Shown: positions 19,697 to 31,557, counted from the first letter of the stretch. The stretch: 64,000 nucleotides of DNA from Ipomoea triloba (GCF_003576645.1 NC_044916.1:19673603-19737602), one strand, 5' to 3'. The notes: generated by a model from the letters alone, not told the origin. Numbers and translations: made by a program.

Positions 19697-20955
19697 TGAT
19701 AAGTGCCAAAAACAGTCTAATTGCGGGTCATGATTAGATAATATTTTAATGATTCTACACCCAATTATGATCACTTTCATGGATAAAATCTCTAATTAAC
19801 TTCTATTTGATGAATCCAACTCAAGAAAAATACTTCGAATCATTTCCGAAGGATACATCAAAGTTTTAGGCCAAAAATAGCATCAATCAAAGAAATCATC
19901 ATGCAGGAGGCTGCCACGTGCCCTCACACGCGTGTGAGCAGGCGTGGATTTTATCCAGATAGCTCCCACGCGCCCTCACACGCGTGTGACAGGCGTGGGA
20001 GCAGACCAGTGCAACAGCGGAAATCTGATTTTTGAGCAGCTATTTAAACCCTTTTCTCTCATTTTTGGAGGAGGACTCTCCCAACTTTCAGATATGAATT
20101 TTCTTATCATTCCTTCCCCTTTGGGGAGGAAAAACACACTCAATTTCCATTAGATTAATTTAGATTTTAGAATTGAAGATGGATTGAAGATGTAGACTCA
20201 ACACTTCTTGGGTAACATACTCTATTCATTGGATTGTTAGATTAGATATATTTGTCGAAAGTAATTCTTAGTTTATTGCTTTTATTTATGTTTATTATGG
20301 TAGAGTAGAGTAGTTGGGTGTGTGTGCCCTGGTTGATCTATGGATTGTTGCTTATAATTTGATATTATGATCTTGGTGTTGTGGGAGTATGTTTGATGCT
20401 TTGTATGGATGATGTTGTTTAATCTTTGCTATTTCCGGCCGGGATAGGTAGTAAACCCGTAGGAAGTGAGTGTGTGCGCGATAGCGGCCACTCACGAGCC
20501 TAGATCATCCATATCTCCGCTCTTAATCCGAAAGGATGAGATCCGAGAGGAGTGGTAGGCAAGGTGTTCGATAAAATGCCTCAACCGAATGAGGATTGAG
20601 AGTTTGAGTGTGACGTCACTCAATACAAAGACCGTGGCTCCATAGATCAATCCCGAAACCCAATTCCAAGCTACCTACGATAATCAATCCTTTAGCTTAA
20701 CTTTGGCATGCACCCCTTTCCTTTTACCTTTTGTAATTCCATCTTATTTTACTTTCAAACACTTTACCCAACCAACCATGAACCAACCTTCTCCCTATGA
20801 TTCTTGTAACTCTTACCTTTCAACCTCATAAATGCCAACATAGATTCGGTTCCCATTCGCCATCCTTGAGAGACACGACACTCGGGGAGTCTTCCTCGTT
20901 TTATCACTTCCACCCTTCATATTCACCTTCACTCACCCCATACAAACATCCTTCA
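19697..20955 (+). repeat. N2 3' LTR
   Basis: 1259 bp. It has two palindrome units (19923-19938 perfect; 19975-19989), where the 5' LTR has one. TATTTAAACC at 20041. Ends CATCCTTCA, then the duplication AACAC. Confidence 0.95.
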
Positions 20956-22751
20956 AACACTACACAAAATCCCATTCAATCTCAAATAATGGGTAGGGTC
21001 TTGTTTCATCAAGCCCTAGTGAACAATACTCTCTCTATTGAGCACTACACAAAATCCCAATCTCAAATAATGGGCAGGGTCTTAATTAATAAGCCCTAGT
21101 GAACAGTAATCACTCTACTGAACACTACACAACAATCTCATTTAAGTGGAACAGAACTAATACCTTAAGTGTGCACACCCCCAATGGGTTTCCAAGTCCA
21201 ATGGGTAGTAACTAGTCCTAGTAGTCATGATACGTTTCTAATGACTACTACTCAACAGGGTAAATACCCTAGTGGTAGACTCCGCTAACCACTCCTCAAA
21301 ATAACAAAACCAAAAGTCATATGGAGACAGGATACGTTTCTACTGCTCGTTACACAATCAACTAGGTCTTAACCCAAGTATCTAGAATTTCACAACAGGA
21401 TACTACACAAACCTTAAAATTCATTAAGGGCATCACAACCCAACAAAACATTTTATTATCCTTCATCTTTATATAAATATTAATAACAATATTTCTCATA
21501 TGTCACTCCAAGATGGTAGATTTTCAAAATTCAAGCCAACCAAAACATAGACTACTAATACCATTCACTTGAATTTCTTATACAAATATATGCATTTTCT
21601 CAAAATATTCATATGCATCCCATTAACATAACATTCCAACCTCTGTAACCAACACATATGCATATAATATCAAGTAAACAACTTCTCCATGGCTCAAATA
21701 ATCAACAAGACACAAGAAACAGAAACTGACAGATATTTCAGAAATTATTCCATGGATTGTAGAATTTTCAGAATTTTCTGAGGAAAATCGGGAGCATATT
21801 TTAACACAAAATTTTTCAGATAATAAGTACAGAAAGTCTAGATTATACAAAAAAAATTTCAGATCAATCCAAGGTTTAGAAGTATTGTTTCCGAAATATT
21901 TCCCAACACTGTGCTGCACAGAAATTTAACTGACAGCACACTGCCACAACTTTACGAACTTTGTCTAGAAATAATGAAGCATGTCTCCAACAAAATAATT
22001 TTATATACATCAAATATAATAAGTCTAGGATCTCTAAATAAAATTTCAGGCCAATCGGAGTTCAAAAAGTATTTTTCACAAATTTTGATTTCAAACTGCG
22101 CCAATCAGAATTTTTCTCAAACAGTGGCTACAATGAATAGAACCCTTATTTCTTAATACCATAAAATCACCATATAAATATATACCACACAAAATATATT
22201 TATACACAATTCACAACAGAAACTTAGGAAGAATAATATTTTTTATTGAGAAAAATAAATAATTTTGGTGATACTTACACTAGAGCCAAAATCTACTGCA
22301 CCCACTAGAAATTCTTGTTGATCCTTGTCTGCTAGTCTGAGACTAATTGATGATGAATAGGAGATTGATGATGAATAGGGAGGAGACTAGGTTTTATTTG
22401 TTTGGGAGAGAGAGAGAATGGTGACACAGAGGCAGGAAAGAAATATATAGAATTAGGGTTATCTCCGGTATTTATATATAGAGGGATAATATAATTAGGA
22501 TTAGGAATTTAATTATAAATATATGATGGGGCATACGTACATACTACATATGATATATATTAAGATTACTCAGATTGGGAAAATATTAGACTCAATATAA
22601 TATTCATTCATAAGATAATATGAATTAGGAAACTATAATATCATTAAAAATAATATTAATAAAATACCCTCAAAATAATTTTGGATCACATAATATATAA
22701 TAATAAATTCATATAATTATGAACCATATTGTAAAATAACCGGGTATTACA

Positions 22752-23852
22752 ACCAAACCAGAAACAACAAAAGGAATCGAAAACGTAGGAACCACGCCCA
22801 CGAGCCTCACCACGCGTGTGAGCTGGCGTGGAAATATTCCAGTAACCGTCCACGCCAGTCCACACGCGTGTTGCAGGCGTGGGACAGCACTAGAAACCTG
22901 CGCGATGTTTTAGTATTTAAGGGACATTTCAACTAGGTTTAGGTAGTCTTTTTTTTCATTTTTTCACTCCTCATTTTAGGTTAGGTTTAGATCGGATTAG
23001 GAGAGGAAGGAGGAACTCCTTGGAGAAGAGAACTTAGATCTCCATAGCCTTGAGATCTCTTGGGTAAACTCTTTCATCAAGACTTGTTTTCTCTTTGGAT
23101 TTCTCTTGCTTTTCCTTTTTCCTTAAAGTTATTTGCTTTTAGTCTTGATCTTGTAGATATGCTTTTCTATTTCAATGCTTTGATGTTGTTAAAGCCTATG
23201 AGAGGCTAATCCCTAGGATAGGGGCTAGATTGAATGGAGATTTGGTATTTATGATCTAATTTGATGAATGAGTTTTATTTCTTTGGGGAATGTTGAAATT
23301 GTGTGTATGTTTGGTATGACCTTGTTAGATCGAGGGCCCCGATCTCTTCAAGAGCTTAGGATCATCTCTTTGGCGAGATATCGCAAAGAGATGTAGCCCA
23401 CTACCCACATCTCCTGCTCTCAATCTGAGAAGATGAGATCCGGATGGAACTTGTAGACAAAGTGTTTGACAAAATTCCCCAACCGACTGAGGATTGGGAG
23501 CTTGAGTGTGACGCCACTCAGGACAATGTTCCAAGCTCCTTCAACCATTACTCAATGGAAATCAATACTCTACCACATGCTCCAAACCAATCTCCACGAT
23601 ACTCTAGCCCCCATCCGCCTTTATTTACTTTTACTTACTTTCAATCTTATCAATCTTTGCACCCTTACACCTTCAAACCCACAAACTCTATATGTGTGAT
23701 CTCACCGTTATCTAGACAACTCGAGATAGGAAATCCGTACATTCTCCAATTTGCCATCCGCGAGAGACACGACACTCGGGGAGTTTATGACTTTTCGTTT
23801 TAACACCTCCATATCACACATCCACCTCACCACATATTCACAACCCTTGTCA
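22752..23852 (+). repeat. Head-truncated plus-strand Athila-type LTR
   Basis: It contains two CACGCGTGT-type palindromes (about 22806-22821 and 22859-22874), a TATA-like TATTTAAGGG at 22914, the U5 motif GACACTCGGGGAGT at 23771-23784, and an LTR-like end CTTGTCA at 23852 directly joined to N3 protease sequence. Its left end is fused to the other LTR family at 22751, with no start motif or target duplication. It probably inserted in the N3 pol region and lost its left part together with N3 sequence. The ORF at 23444 is incidental. Confidence 0.6.
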
Positions 23853-25740
23853 ATCTTCCGCTAAGCCTTCAGGATACCGTGTGGTTCCGTCAGCTAAACA
23901 TAGAGTCAGCCTCGTCGGTTTCAAGCATGGTAAGTTCAATTTATCAAAAAGGTTTGAAGACATGACATTGATAGAAGCACCAAGGTCGGCAAGAGCATTT
24001 TGAGGTTCCATGTTCTGTATAGAACAAGGAATCAACAAAGCTCCAGGGTCGCCCTTCTTTCTAGGGTAACCCTCAGTCAAACAAGCCGAAGATTCTTGGC
24101 TTAAGCAAGTAAAATTTTCACTATTTTCATTCTCAAATAACTCACGACATTCTTTGTTGTTGAAAAATTTTCGGATAAAAGCATTAATTGTACCTTCTCG
24201 AGCCGCTTCTTTTTCTTTTGGGCATACTTCCGAAGTGGTTTTCTCCTTGTCTTCAGTGTAGCTTTAGACTCTTGTCTAAGACTGGAAATTTCTTGTCGGA
24301 TCTCTTGAGTAATCTCTTGTTTTAGATTTGCTCGATCATTTTTGAGTTCTATGATCGTCCTTGTAAGTCTTTCATCTACTTCACGGATGTCATCCCTTCT
24401 TTGTTGAGTAAAGTCAAGTTGAGAGTTGTATTGTGGCCTGAACTAGGTCATTTGATTTCCATTTCCTTGGTTTTGATTGTACATCAGTCTATTCTTATCA
24501 TTTTGTCCATATGCAGGCTTGTTTCCATAGTTGTATTGTCCTCTCGCTTGATATCCATCATTGTTGCTATTGTTCCAACCCTCTCCCTGTTTCCAATTGT
24601 TGTTTGATCTTTGGTTTTGTCCATAAGCATTGAAATTAGAGTTCCTTTGGTAATCTACTGCCTCAACTTGCTCGGATGCAAAGGGAGAAGTGCAAATATT
24701 TGTATCATGAGGTCCTCCACAGATGTTACAGTAAAGTTCCAAAGCCTTGCAAGGCTTGGGATTTCCTTCCATTTTTTCTACCATAGCCTGTAGGTTTTTG
24801 ATTTCGTGATTCATTGCCTCGATTTTTGCCTCACTCGCCACACGATTATCAACTTCATATATGCCTCCATGATCTCCTCGTCAGTCATACCAACAAGATG
24901 TATTCTTAGATATTCTCTCGATCAATTCTTCAACTTCTTGTAAGGCTAGGGAGACAAAGGCACCACTGGAGGATGAGTTAAGCAACATCTTTCCTTCGTC
25001 TGTTAACCCTCCATAGAATGAGCTAATCATATCCCATGGGTGCATCAGATCTTGTGGACATTGTCTTTTAAGAACCTTGAATCGTCACCAAGCTTCTCCC
25101 AAACTCTCAAGCCTTCCTTGCTTGAATTCTTGTATTAGCCTTCTAATCCTCATGGTTTTGGTAATGGGAAAGAACTCGTTCATGAATTCACGATGCAACT
25201 GTTGCCATGATCTGAAATGATTGTCGTCTTGGCTTTCTAACCATCGTGCTGCCTCTCCTATAACTGAGAATGGGAATAATTTGAGTCGAACTATCTCCTC
25301 GCTAACGCCTTCTTGCCTGTACATCCCACATGCTCGTATGAACCTTGTGATGTGTGCGTTGGGATCTTCAGATGGTAATCCCGAGTNTGTGCGTTGGGAT
25401 CTTCAGATGGTAATCCCGAGTATTGACTGTTCTGAACCAGTGTGAGAATAGTTGGATGCACGTGAAAGTTGACGTTTTCCATTGGCGGTACATAGATCGA
25501 GTTATGCATGTTGAAATCAGGAGTCATGTAATCTGCAATTGATCTTTGTGGTTCTTGAGGATTTCCATAGTATTCTTCTTCACGAATGTTCTCTTGATTA
25601 TTTGCTCTGTTAGCTTGTGGTTCTTCCAGAATTGGTTCTTCATGGTTAATTGGTACTTGTGGATGAATTGGAACTGGGGGTGGATTTGGTACAGATGTTC
25701 CTCTTCCTTGTGGATTTCTTGTTGCGCTTGATGAAGCCAT
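23853..25740 (-). pseudogene. gag-pro: N3 gag and start of aspartic protease, degenerate
   Basis: Minus strand, from MASSSATRN (ATG 25740) through an Athila-type capsid region (GMYRQEGVSEEIVRLKLFPF, ARWLESQDDNHF, WQQLHREFMNEFFP), a variant zinc knuckle CNICGGPHDTNIC (C-x2-C-x3-H-x4-C), an Asn/Tyr-rich linker with coiled coil, to the protease signature ALADLGAS (about 23987). Broken by TGA where N4 has Arg (about 25085), TAG where N4 has Gln (about 24443), an internal deletion of about 270 bp near 24255 relative to N4, and an assembly gap at 25387. It is cut off at 23853. Gag would assemble the particle and the protease would mature it; neither is functional here. Confidence 0.82.
25353..25421. 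other. Assembly join: single N flanked by a 34-bp duplication
   Basis: The N at 25387 is preceded and followed by the same 34 bases (TGTGCGTTGGGATCTTCAG... to ...CCCGAGT). N4 has this stretch once. Two contig ends were placed side by side without merging, which also breaks the gag frame. Confidence 0.92.
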
Positions 25741-26010
25741 TTGTGATCCTTGGGTATTTTTTCCTTCTAGTTGCTCTATTAATTTCAGGAATGTAGGGTA
25801 GTAAGCCTTGATTTCCTTTTGCTCGCGTGTGCATTCACCTAGTAAGATTATCAATGAAACAGAAATTCCACAATTGACTAGAAGTAGTCAATTGGGTAAG
25901 TAGCAAAAACAAATAAAAATAAAACAAAATAAAGTGGAATGGATTAACAATGCTCAAATCTAGCATTCATGCAATCAAAGTAAACGAAAACATATGACAA
26001 CCTATTGCCT

Positions 26011-26028
26011 TCCCCGGCAATGGCACCA
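26011..26028 (-). other. N3 primer-binding site (tRNA-Asp type, two changes)
   Basis: The minus strand reads TGGTGCCATTGCCGGGGA, three bases from the 5' LTR. It differs from N2 and N4 by two C:G-to-T:A changes. Confidence 0.85.
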
Positions 26029-26031
26029 TTT

Positions 26032-27264
26032 TGACAACACTTGCGTGTATAGGGTGAAATGTCAAAAGATATTTGTGTTAAAACGAAAAGTCAGTGACTC
26101 CCCGAGTGTCGGTCTCGAAGGAAGGACGTGGAGGTGTGTCAAGTGTTCGGGAGTTTACTTGATTGGGTCATGCATTGGATTCGAGTGTGGTGTTGGGTGG
26201 ATTGTGAGTGAAAGGAATTCATAAGGTTGGTTTGTGTGCAAGAGAGTAAAGTAAAGGGGTTTTGCAAATATGTAAAAGGGGTAGGGATTGGATAGTGTTC
26301 ATGTATGTTGCATTGTGGTGTGACTAAGGTGATGGATCGGGGATGCTAGGATGTTGGCTATTCAAGAGTGTGTTGTCTTAGTCCTTTTCCACCCTTGTGT
26401 ACTAAGGTTTCTTGACTAAGGAGTGCCTACAAGCATCCAAAGCTCTAAGAGGAATTTTATCAAACACATAAGCTACACACTATCCTACTATTCTTTAAGA
26501 AGTCCATAAGAACTATGATTGTGTCAAGCTTCAAATCCTAACTCTAATCAAAGAAATGAAAGAGTTAAGAGCTCAATCTCTCATCTAGATTGGCCAGATC
26601 CAAACAAGATCTCATCAACACAACAATCCATAGACAAGGATAGATAATCCAACAACATAAGCATATAAATCCAAGATATAGAGATAAGATCATCACACTA
26701 GCAACATTCAATCACACAATCCAAATCCCTAGATTAAACTAGCCACTCATGATATGAAATTCAAGACAAAAACTAATTTAATCCAAGAACAAGATAACTA
26801 AATATTATAGAAATGGAATAGAGATCACCTAGAGTGAAGTAGACCTCCAATCCAAGCTTTGTAGTCTTCTACAATGGAGATTAATCTAATCTAAGAAATG
26901 AAAAACTAAGAAAAATGGAGAAAGTTCTCCAAAGGAAAAACTAAGAAAGGGAAAACTAAATTTCTGGGAACCTCCTCTGAAAATCCATCAAAGGGGTTTA
27001 AATAGTCTCCGAAAAAGCAACCCTAGTCAAAATTCGCGCAGTGCAGTCTCCACGCCTGCTCACACGCGTGTGGCCATCCTGTTGGGTCCTCCGGGGCTCC
27101 GTTCTTGCCTGGTTCGTTCTTTAAACTCAACTTTTGCTCCTATTTGCTCCCGGGGCTCCTGTTTCACCTCCTTTAGGCTAAAAGTAGCTTTTGTGCGTCG
27201 GTTAGTGATTTTCAAGCATTTGTGAGCATAATTCACTATGTAAGGGTATGTCGGAGGCTTATCA
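26032..27264 (-). repeat. N3 5' LTR
   Basis: 1233 bp, TGATAAGCCTCC...TGTTGTCA on the minus strand. Palindrome CTCACACGCGTGTG at 27059-27072, TTTAAATA at 26997-27004, U5 motif at 26096-26110. Followed by target duplication CTTCC. Confidence 0.92.
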
Positions 27265-27269
27265 CTTCC

Positions 27270-27420
27270 TAGTGTAAATGTGTGATCATGTTTGATAATA
27301 CAACATTCCAATTCCAATTGTCCATCATTGAGAGAACGACACTCGGGGAGTTTATCCTCGTTTACACTTTTCTGTATCACCTCCCATCAATTCATGCAAA
27401 ACTACTCCGCCACTACCCCA
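27270..27420 (+). repeat. Old Athila-type LTR, right part (continues from 11407)
   Basis: It carries the U5 motif GACACTCGGGGAGT (27338-27351) and CCTCGTTTACAC as in other LTR ends. The exact LTR end, near ...CCACTACCCCA, is uncertain. Confidence 0.55.
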
Positions 27421-27782
27421 TGAGGCATGGAGAGTCAACATGAAATCCACCTCCAACCTTTCAGGGAACCAAGTAAGGCAGCGGGGATGAGGCTGTGAGT
27501 GCGAGACCAATTGATAAATGCCAAAAGATCCTTGCCTTTAAGGGTCAATATGGGAATATTTTACACCAAATCGGAGATTACTTGTGCTTAAACAAGAGAT
27601 AAATGGGTGTGAATCACTTTTGTTGAGGCATTTGGAATGTGGGGAGATATGTTGCCATGAACAATAGGAATTTTGAAGCAAAAAGGGAAGAAACTTGGAG
27701 GAAATCGAAAGTTGGGGCAGCAGAGCTTGCACCACGATTATGGTGGTAGCTCGTGGCAAAATTCCAGACTCTGTCATGAGGT

Positions 27783-27800
27783 CCACCACGATCGTGGTGG
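27783..27800. promoter_or_regulatory. Perfect 18-bp palindrome in solo-LTR U3
   Basis: CCACCACGATCGTGGTGG equals its own reverse complement. It sits about 90 bases upstream of a TATA-like element, the position taken by CTCACACGCGTGTGAG in the other LTRs. The common feature is inverted CACG/CGTG half-sites. Confidence 0.7.
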
Positions 27801-28559
27801 AGGATAAACCGGTGAGTAAGTGGCACCCACCACAATCATGATCCAAGATCACAAGGTACGATTTCTATATCTCCAGTGCGATTTTCAACCTTATAATAGG
27901 ATATTTTCCAGATTTTAGAGGGGGGACACCTAGCTACATTGATATTCTTCAATTCCTAGAGGGAAAGTGTGTGAAAGCTTGAGACACTACAAGAAAAATC
28001 GCGATTCACGACGGAAAATCGCGACAGAATTAACTTCCATTGCAAATTAACGACGGAATTCGCGACGGAAAATAATTCCGTCGCGAATTTTGGCGCAAAT
28101 AGAAAATAAAACCCGCGAAATATTGGCGGCAAAAACTTGCGACCGAATTTGCGAAGGATTTGAGTTCCGTCGCGAAATGGCTACGGAATTGACGATGGAT
28201 TTCGCGACGGAATTTATTCTGTTGCAAAATGTAACAATTGATTTGAAAATAATAAATATTGCGACGGAATTTATTCCGTCGCAATGTTGTTTTTATTTTT
28301 ATTATACTAAACTGCGTAGTTTTTTTTTTAAAAAATTTATCAAATCATGTTATCTAAAAATTTAAAATTGAAATTGTATTTGGCTATATTAATCTTATAT
28401 TACTTATTACTTATATTAGACAGAAGAGAGAGTGAGAGACCAAAGACCAGTACTCAATTAGACTAACAAACCCTAGATTTGAGACCGCAAACCAGAGGCC
28501 ATTCCGCCTCCCCCACCCGCCACCGCCAGTCGCCAAATCCCTACCTAATCTTCTGTTTG

Positions 28560-28810
28560 TTGTGCCGTCGACTGCGAACCGAAACCGCAAACTAGAGGCC
28601 GTCGCCGTCGACCTTGAACTAGAATCCGTTGCCGTCGACAGCAAACCAGAAGCCGCCTCCGTCGACCGCGAACCAGAAGCCGCCTCCATCGATCGCAAAC
28701 CAGAAGTCGTCGCTGCCGACCGCGAACCTGAGTCCACCGTCGCCGACCGCGAACCAGAGTCCACCGTCGCCAAACTGCGAACCAGAGTCCACCGTTGCCG
28801 ACCGCAGTGA
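28560..28810. repeat. About 30-bp GC-rich tandem array inside the CACTA element
   Basis: Units like CGCGAACCAGAAGCCGCC(T)CCGTCGAC repeat with drift, giving 10-residue repeats (REPEAASVD-like) on the plus strand and another repetitive frame on the minus strand. With no start context or homology I do not call a gene. Confidence 0.75.
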
Positions 28811-29042
28811 ATCAATTAGTGAGAATTTCATTATTTATTGATTTATTATTTCGAATATTATTGTTATTTATGAACATTACTTGTTTGCCCTCAAAGTTCT
28901 GAGTTTTCTCAAACTCTTTTCCCTGGAGAAGGCAGGTTTGGTTCTAGCATTGTTTGTGTTGAAGTAATGTATAGTTGTTTGTGTCTAGGAATTGGGTGAA
29001 GTTTATAAACTAGAATGTTTCATTCCAGTTTATTGAACTGAG

Positions 29043-29067
29043 AAACTGGAATGAAACATTCCAGTTT
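29043..29067. other. Perfect hairpin in the CACTA interior
   Basis: AAACTGGAATG (29043-29053), loop AAA, CATTCCAGTTT (29057-29067). Further direct and inverted copies of AACTGGAAT lie from 29011 to about 29170. Confidence 0.85.
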
Positions 29068-31557
29068 GTTTATTAACTGGAATGAAATTCCATAAAGTTC
29101 AAACTGGAAATTCTTTTTGGAATGAAATTCCAGTCTATTCAAACTGGAATTTCAATTCCAGTTTGTTTGGTGTGTTGAATTTTTTAATGAATATTTGAAA
29201 GTGTGATTGTTTTATTAATTTTTGTTTTTCAGATATCAGAATTTGATGATCGTAGTTTTAGGATGTTATTCAGGCTGTTTGTGGCTCAAATTAGAGCTTG
29301 AAAATGTCCTTTTGTATTTAGAAATTGAACTGATCAAAGTTTGTATTTAGAAATTGAAATCTGATGCGTTTATATTGAGAATGTGATTATAGTGATATGC
29401 TCGGAATAGCACTTGCTAACTACACAAGTTCTTCTACACCTCTTGCTCTTGGAAACTGATAAACAAAACTTAAATGACTATACTTGATTATAAATGTTGG
29501 AATACAAACACTTTGATGTCTGCATATGTAGAATAGATTTGTGTGCAGGTTTAATTGGGGTGCAATGACTAATGGTGAGTACATTTCGGTGTTTTATAGG
29601 ACTAATGCTTTAATTGAGGTACCATAATAGCATTTTCGTTTTTAATTCTAAAATATTAGTTTGACCATTTTATAATAATTTAGTGCACACAAATAGAGTG
29701 AATAGTGTAGGATAGATCAAGCGGTCTGAAATGGAGATTTTCTCAACACTTGGGAATTGAAACCTTGCAAGTTTTAGCGGCTTTCTTGGCAGCTGGGGAA
29801 TTGACATACATCTTCAGACTAGGATTCTTGAGGTATTGACAGAAGCAAGGCTTCTATTGATTAAGCCTCTTGCAGCAGAGTTGAGATGGGTTGGTGTTGG
29901 ACGTTAAGGCGCTTAGGCATGGAGTCAGCTGCTGCACGTCGCTTGCAAGCGACGAAAACTGTGCTTCTGCCAAGAGTAGTGACTAAGTTCTAAATTTTTG
30001 TATATCTATTCTACATTACTTAAGAATTAAGTAATTTTAACCTTAGATTTGTGTATGAATTTTAGTGATTGAATTACAGTTAAGTTAATGTGTATTTTTT
30101 AACCTGCAAAGTCAATACTATGATTTATCTATTCTACAGTACAGTTAAGTTAATCTGTGTATTCTAACTTATCTATTCTATGTTAGTTTTTTTAAATTTG
30201 TGTATTTTTTTTATTTCAATTGACTTTGCAGGTTAAAAAATGACCATGGACTGTCCAACCTCATTCCAAGACTTTGTATTTTGTATTCTACATTCCAAGA
30301 CTTTCAGGTACACAATAATCTGGATAGTGATTTTAATGTGCATTTTTGAAATGATTCTTTATTTGAAGAGCTTAAAGTGCTTAAGAACATAGGCCACCCA
30401 CATTTTCCTTTGCTCATGATTTTACTCCCCTCTTCACTTGAATCCTATTTTTCTACATTCAATTTTCAGCCAAGGGGTCCTTTGCTCTATGGGATTTGAG
30501 GTGCAATAATTACAGCAGTGGCCAAAGACTTTGTATACAAGCTTGTAAATCTGTGTAATTTCATTCAAAAAAGCTAAACAGCATGTACTCAAGTAGCTGA
30601 ATTGTAAATATGTAATTTCATTCTTTTCTTTTGTTGTAATTTCATTCTTTTCTTTTGTAGCTTTCAATTATTTTAAATTTGGAAATGTAAATTTGTAATT
30701 TCATTGATTATTTTTTAGTTTTAGAGTGAAGTATTGTAATGTGAAGTATTGTAATTTTTGGAATTGTAATTTCATAGTGTTTGTATTTGAGAGTTACAAT
30801 ATGTAGAAAAGAATATTTTTGTTTTGTTTTGTATTTTTTTTTTAATTTTTTAAAGGGTATTCGTGTCTGTTGTACAAAGAACAGTCGCGGATACCCTATT
30901 TTTTATTAAATATTTCGCCACCAAATTGCGACGGAATTGCGATGGAAAAAAATTCCGTTGCTAATTCGCGACGGAATATTTTCGTCGCGATTCCATCGCA
31001 AAATTTCGCGACGGAATAATTCCGTCGCGATTCCGTCGCAAAACCCGTTTTGCGACGGAATTTCGCTGTTTCGCGACGTAATTTTTCCGTCGCGAATCGC
31101 AAATTTTCTTGTACTGAGATACTTGAAGATCTTGAAGATTTTCTTCTCCAAATTGTAGATTGATCTCACTTTGTGGATTCATGCTTGGTAACATTGCATC
31201 TTTCATCTTTTAATCTCCAATTTCCATCTTTTACATTGCTAGCTTGATTTCAATTTAATTGTAGTTTCAATCTAAGACCATGTTGCTAGATATTCTAGGA
31301 ATTGGATTGGATTGCCTTGAAATTATGCATTCTAAGATTTGAATTGATGAATTGATAGGATGTAGTGTGAAGTTTGACCTAGAAGCTTTTGTTGTGAATG
31401 AGTTTTATTTGATTCTTTCTTCATTGATGGCCACAATGAGTGGGGATTGTGAGAGAGTGGATTTGGCAAGAGATTGTGATTCCACGTAGTCTTACTCGTT
31501 TGCAATTCTCATCCTAGATCCGACTATCCAAGAGGGCAAGGCCTGGAAGGAGTCGTA

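Larger units (their letters stand above)
12555..20955 (+). mobile_element. N2: young non-autonomous Athila-type element (ORF-A plus ORF1)
   Basis: A complete 8401-bp element with LTRs 12555-13764 and 19697-20955 and target duplication AACAC (12550-12554, 20956-20960). Order: LTR, primer site, ORF-A, hairpin pair, internal promoter block, candidate intron, ORF1, hairpin, conserved 3' block, hairpin plus polypurine tract, LTR. By eye the LTRs differ at only about 10-12 aligned bases plus indels, about 1 percent, so it is recent. No reverse transcriptase or integrase is present. ORF-A has one stop and ORF1 two frameshifts, so the element was probably mobilised while its proteins were already defective. 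Confidence 0.95.
11821..22751 (-). mobile_element. Solo LTR of a second family (TGTAAYACCC ends), split by N2
   Basis: Net sequence is 11821-12549 plus 20956-22751, about 2.5 kb. The ends read TGTAACACCC and GGGTATTACA. In minus orientation the start TGTAATACCCGGTTATTTT resembles the plus-oriented copy at 61641. A TATA-like TATATATAAATA lies at 22470-22481 (minus strand). Near 12480-12554 and 20980-21130 are three copies of an about 81-86-bp tandem unit containing AAGCCCTAGTGAAC. N2 inserted in this unit with duplication AACAC. No clear target duplication flanks the whole LTR (AAACT versus ACCAA), so one border has been altered. The family is probably Ty3/gypsy, but this is not certain. Confidence 0.7.
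11408..27264 (-). mobile_element. N3: Athila-type element with gag-protease remnant, nested and rearranged
   Basis: Outer ends are TGACAACAC (11408) and GGCTTATCA (27264), flanked by the duplication CTTCC (11403-11407, 27265-27269). On the minus strand the order is 5' LTR (27264-26032), primer site (26028-26011), gag (from 25740), the start of the protease (ending at 23853), then an abrupt junction to a plus-strand LTR piece. After the foreign LTR and N2 comes the last 413 bp of its 3' LTR (11820-11408). Everything between the protease and most of the 3' LTR is missing. The net N3 sequence is only a fraction of the span. Confidence 0.8.
27985..31116. mobile_element. Non-autonomous CACTA (En/Spm-type) DNA transposon
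   Basis: The 3132-bp element starts CACTACAAGAAAAA and ends TTTTCTTGTACTG (one mismatch to the inverted terminus), with the 3-bp duplication AGA (27982-27984, 31117-31119). Both subtermini hold many copies of TTCCGTCGCGAA/TTCGCGACGGAA in both orientations, the usual CACTA subterminal repeats. No transposase is recognisable. The interior includes a perfect 11-bp-stem hairpin (29043-29067), several AAACTGGAATG repeats, and an about 30-bp tandem array (28560-28810) that keeps a short repetitive frame open on both strands. The rest is AT-rich, non-coding sequence. Confidence 0.93.

Noticed and set aside
11821..22751. Reading the TGTAACACCC...GGGTATTACA ends as terminal inverted repeats of a DNA transposon
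   Set aside because: The copy at 61641-63623 has TG-type/CA-type ends, a TATA box and a 5-bp duplication, as LTRs do. Short inverted ends are normal for LTRs.
28411..28815. Repeat-rich ORFs on both strands within the CACTA element as a possible captured gene
   Set aside because: Low complexity, no start context, no recognisable domain. Open frames are a by-product of a 30-bp repeat.
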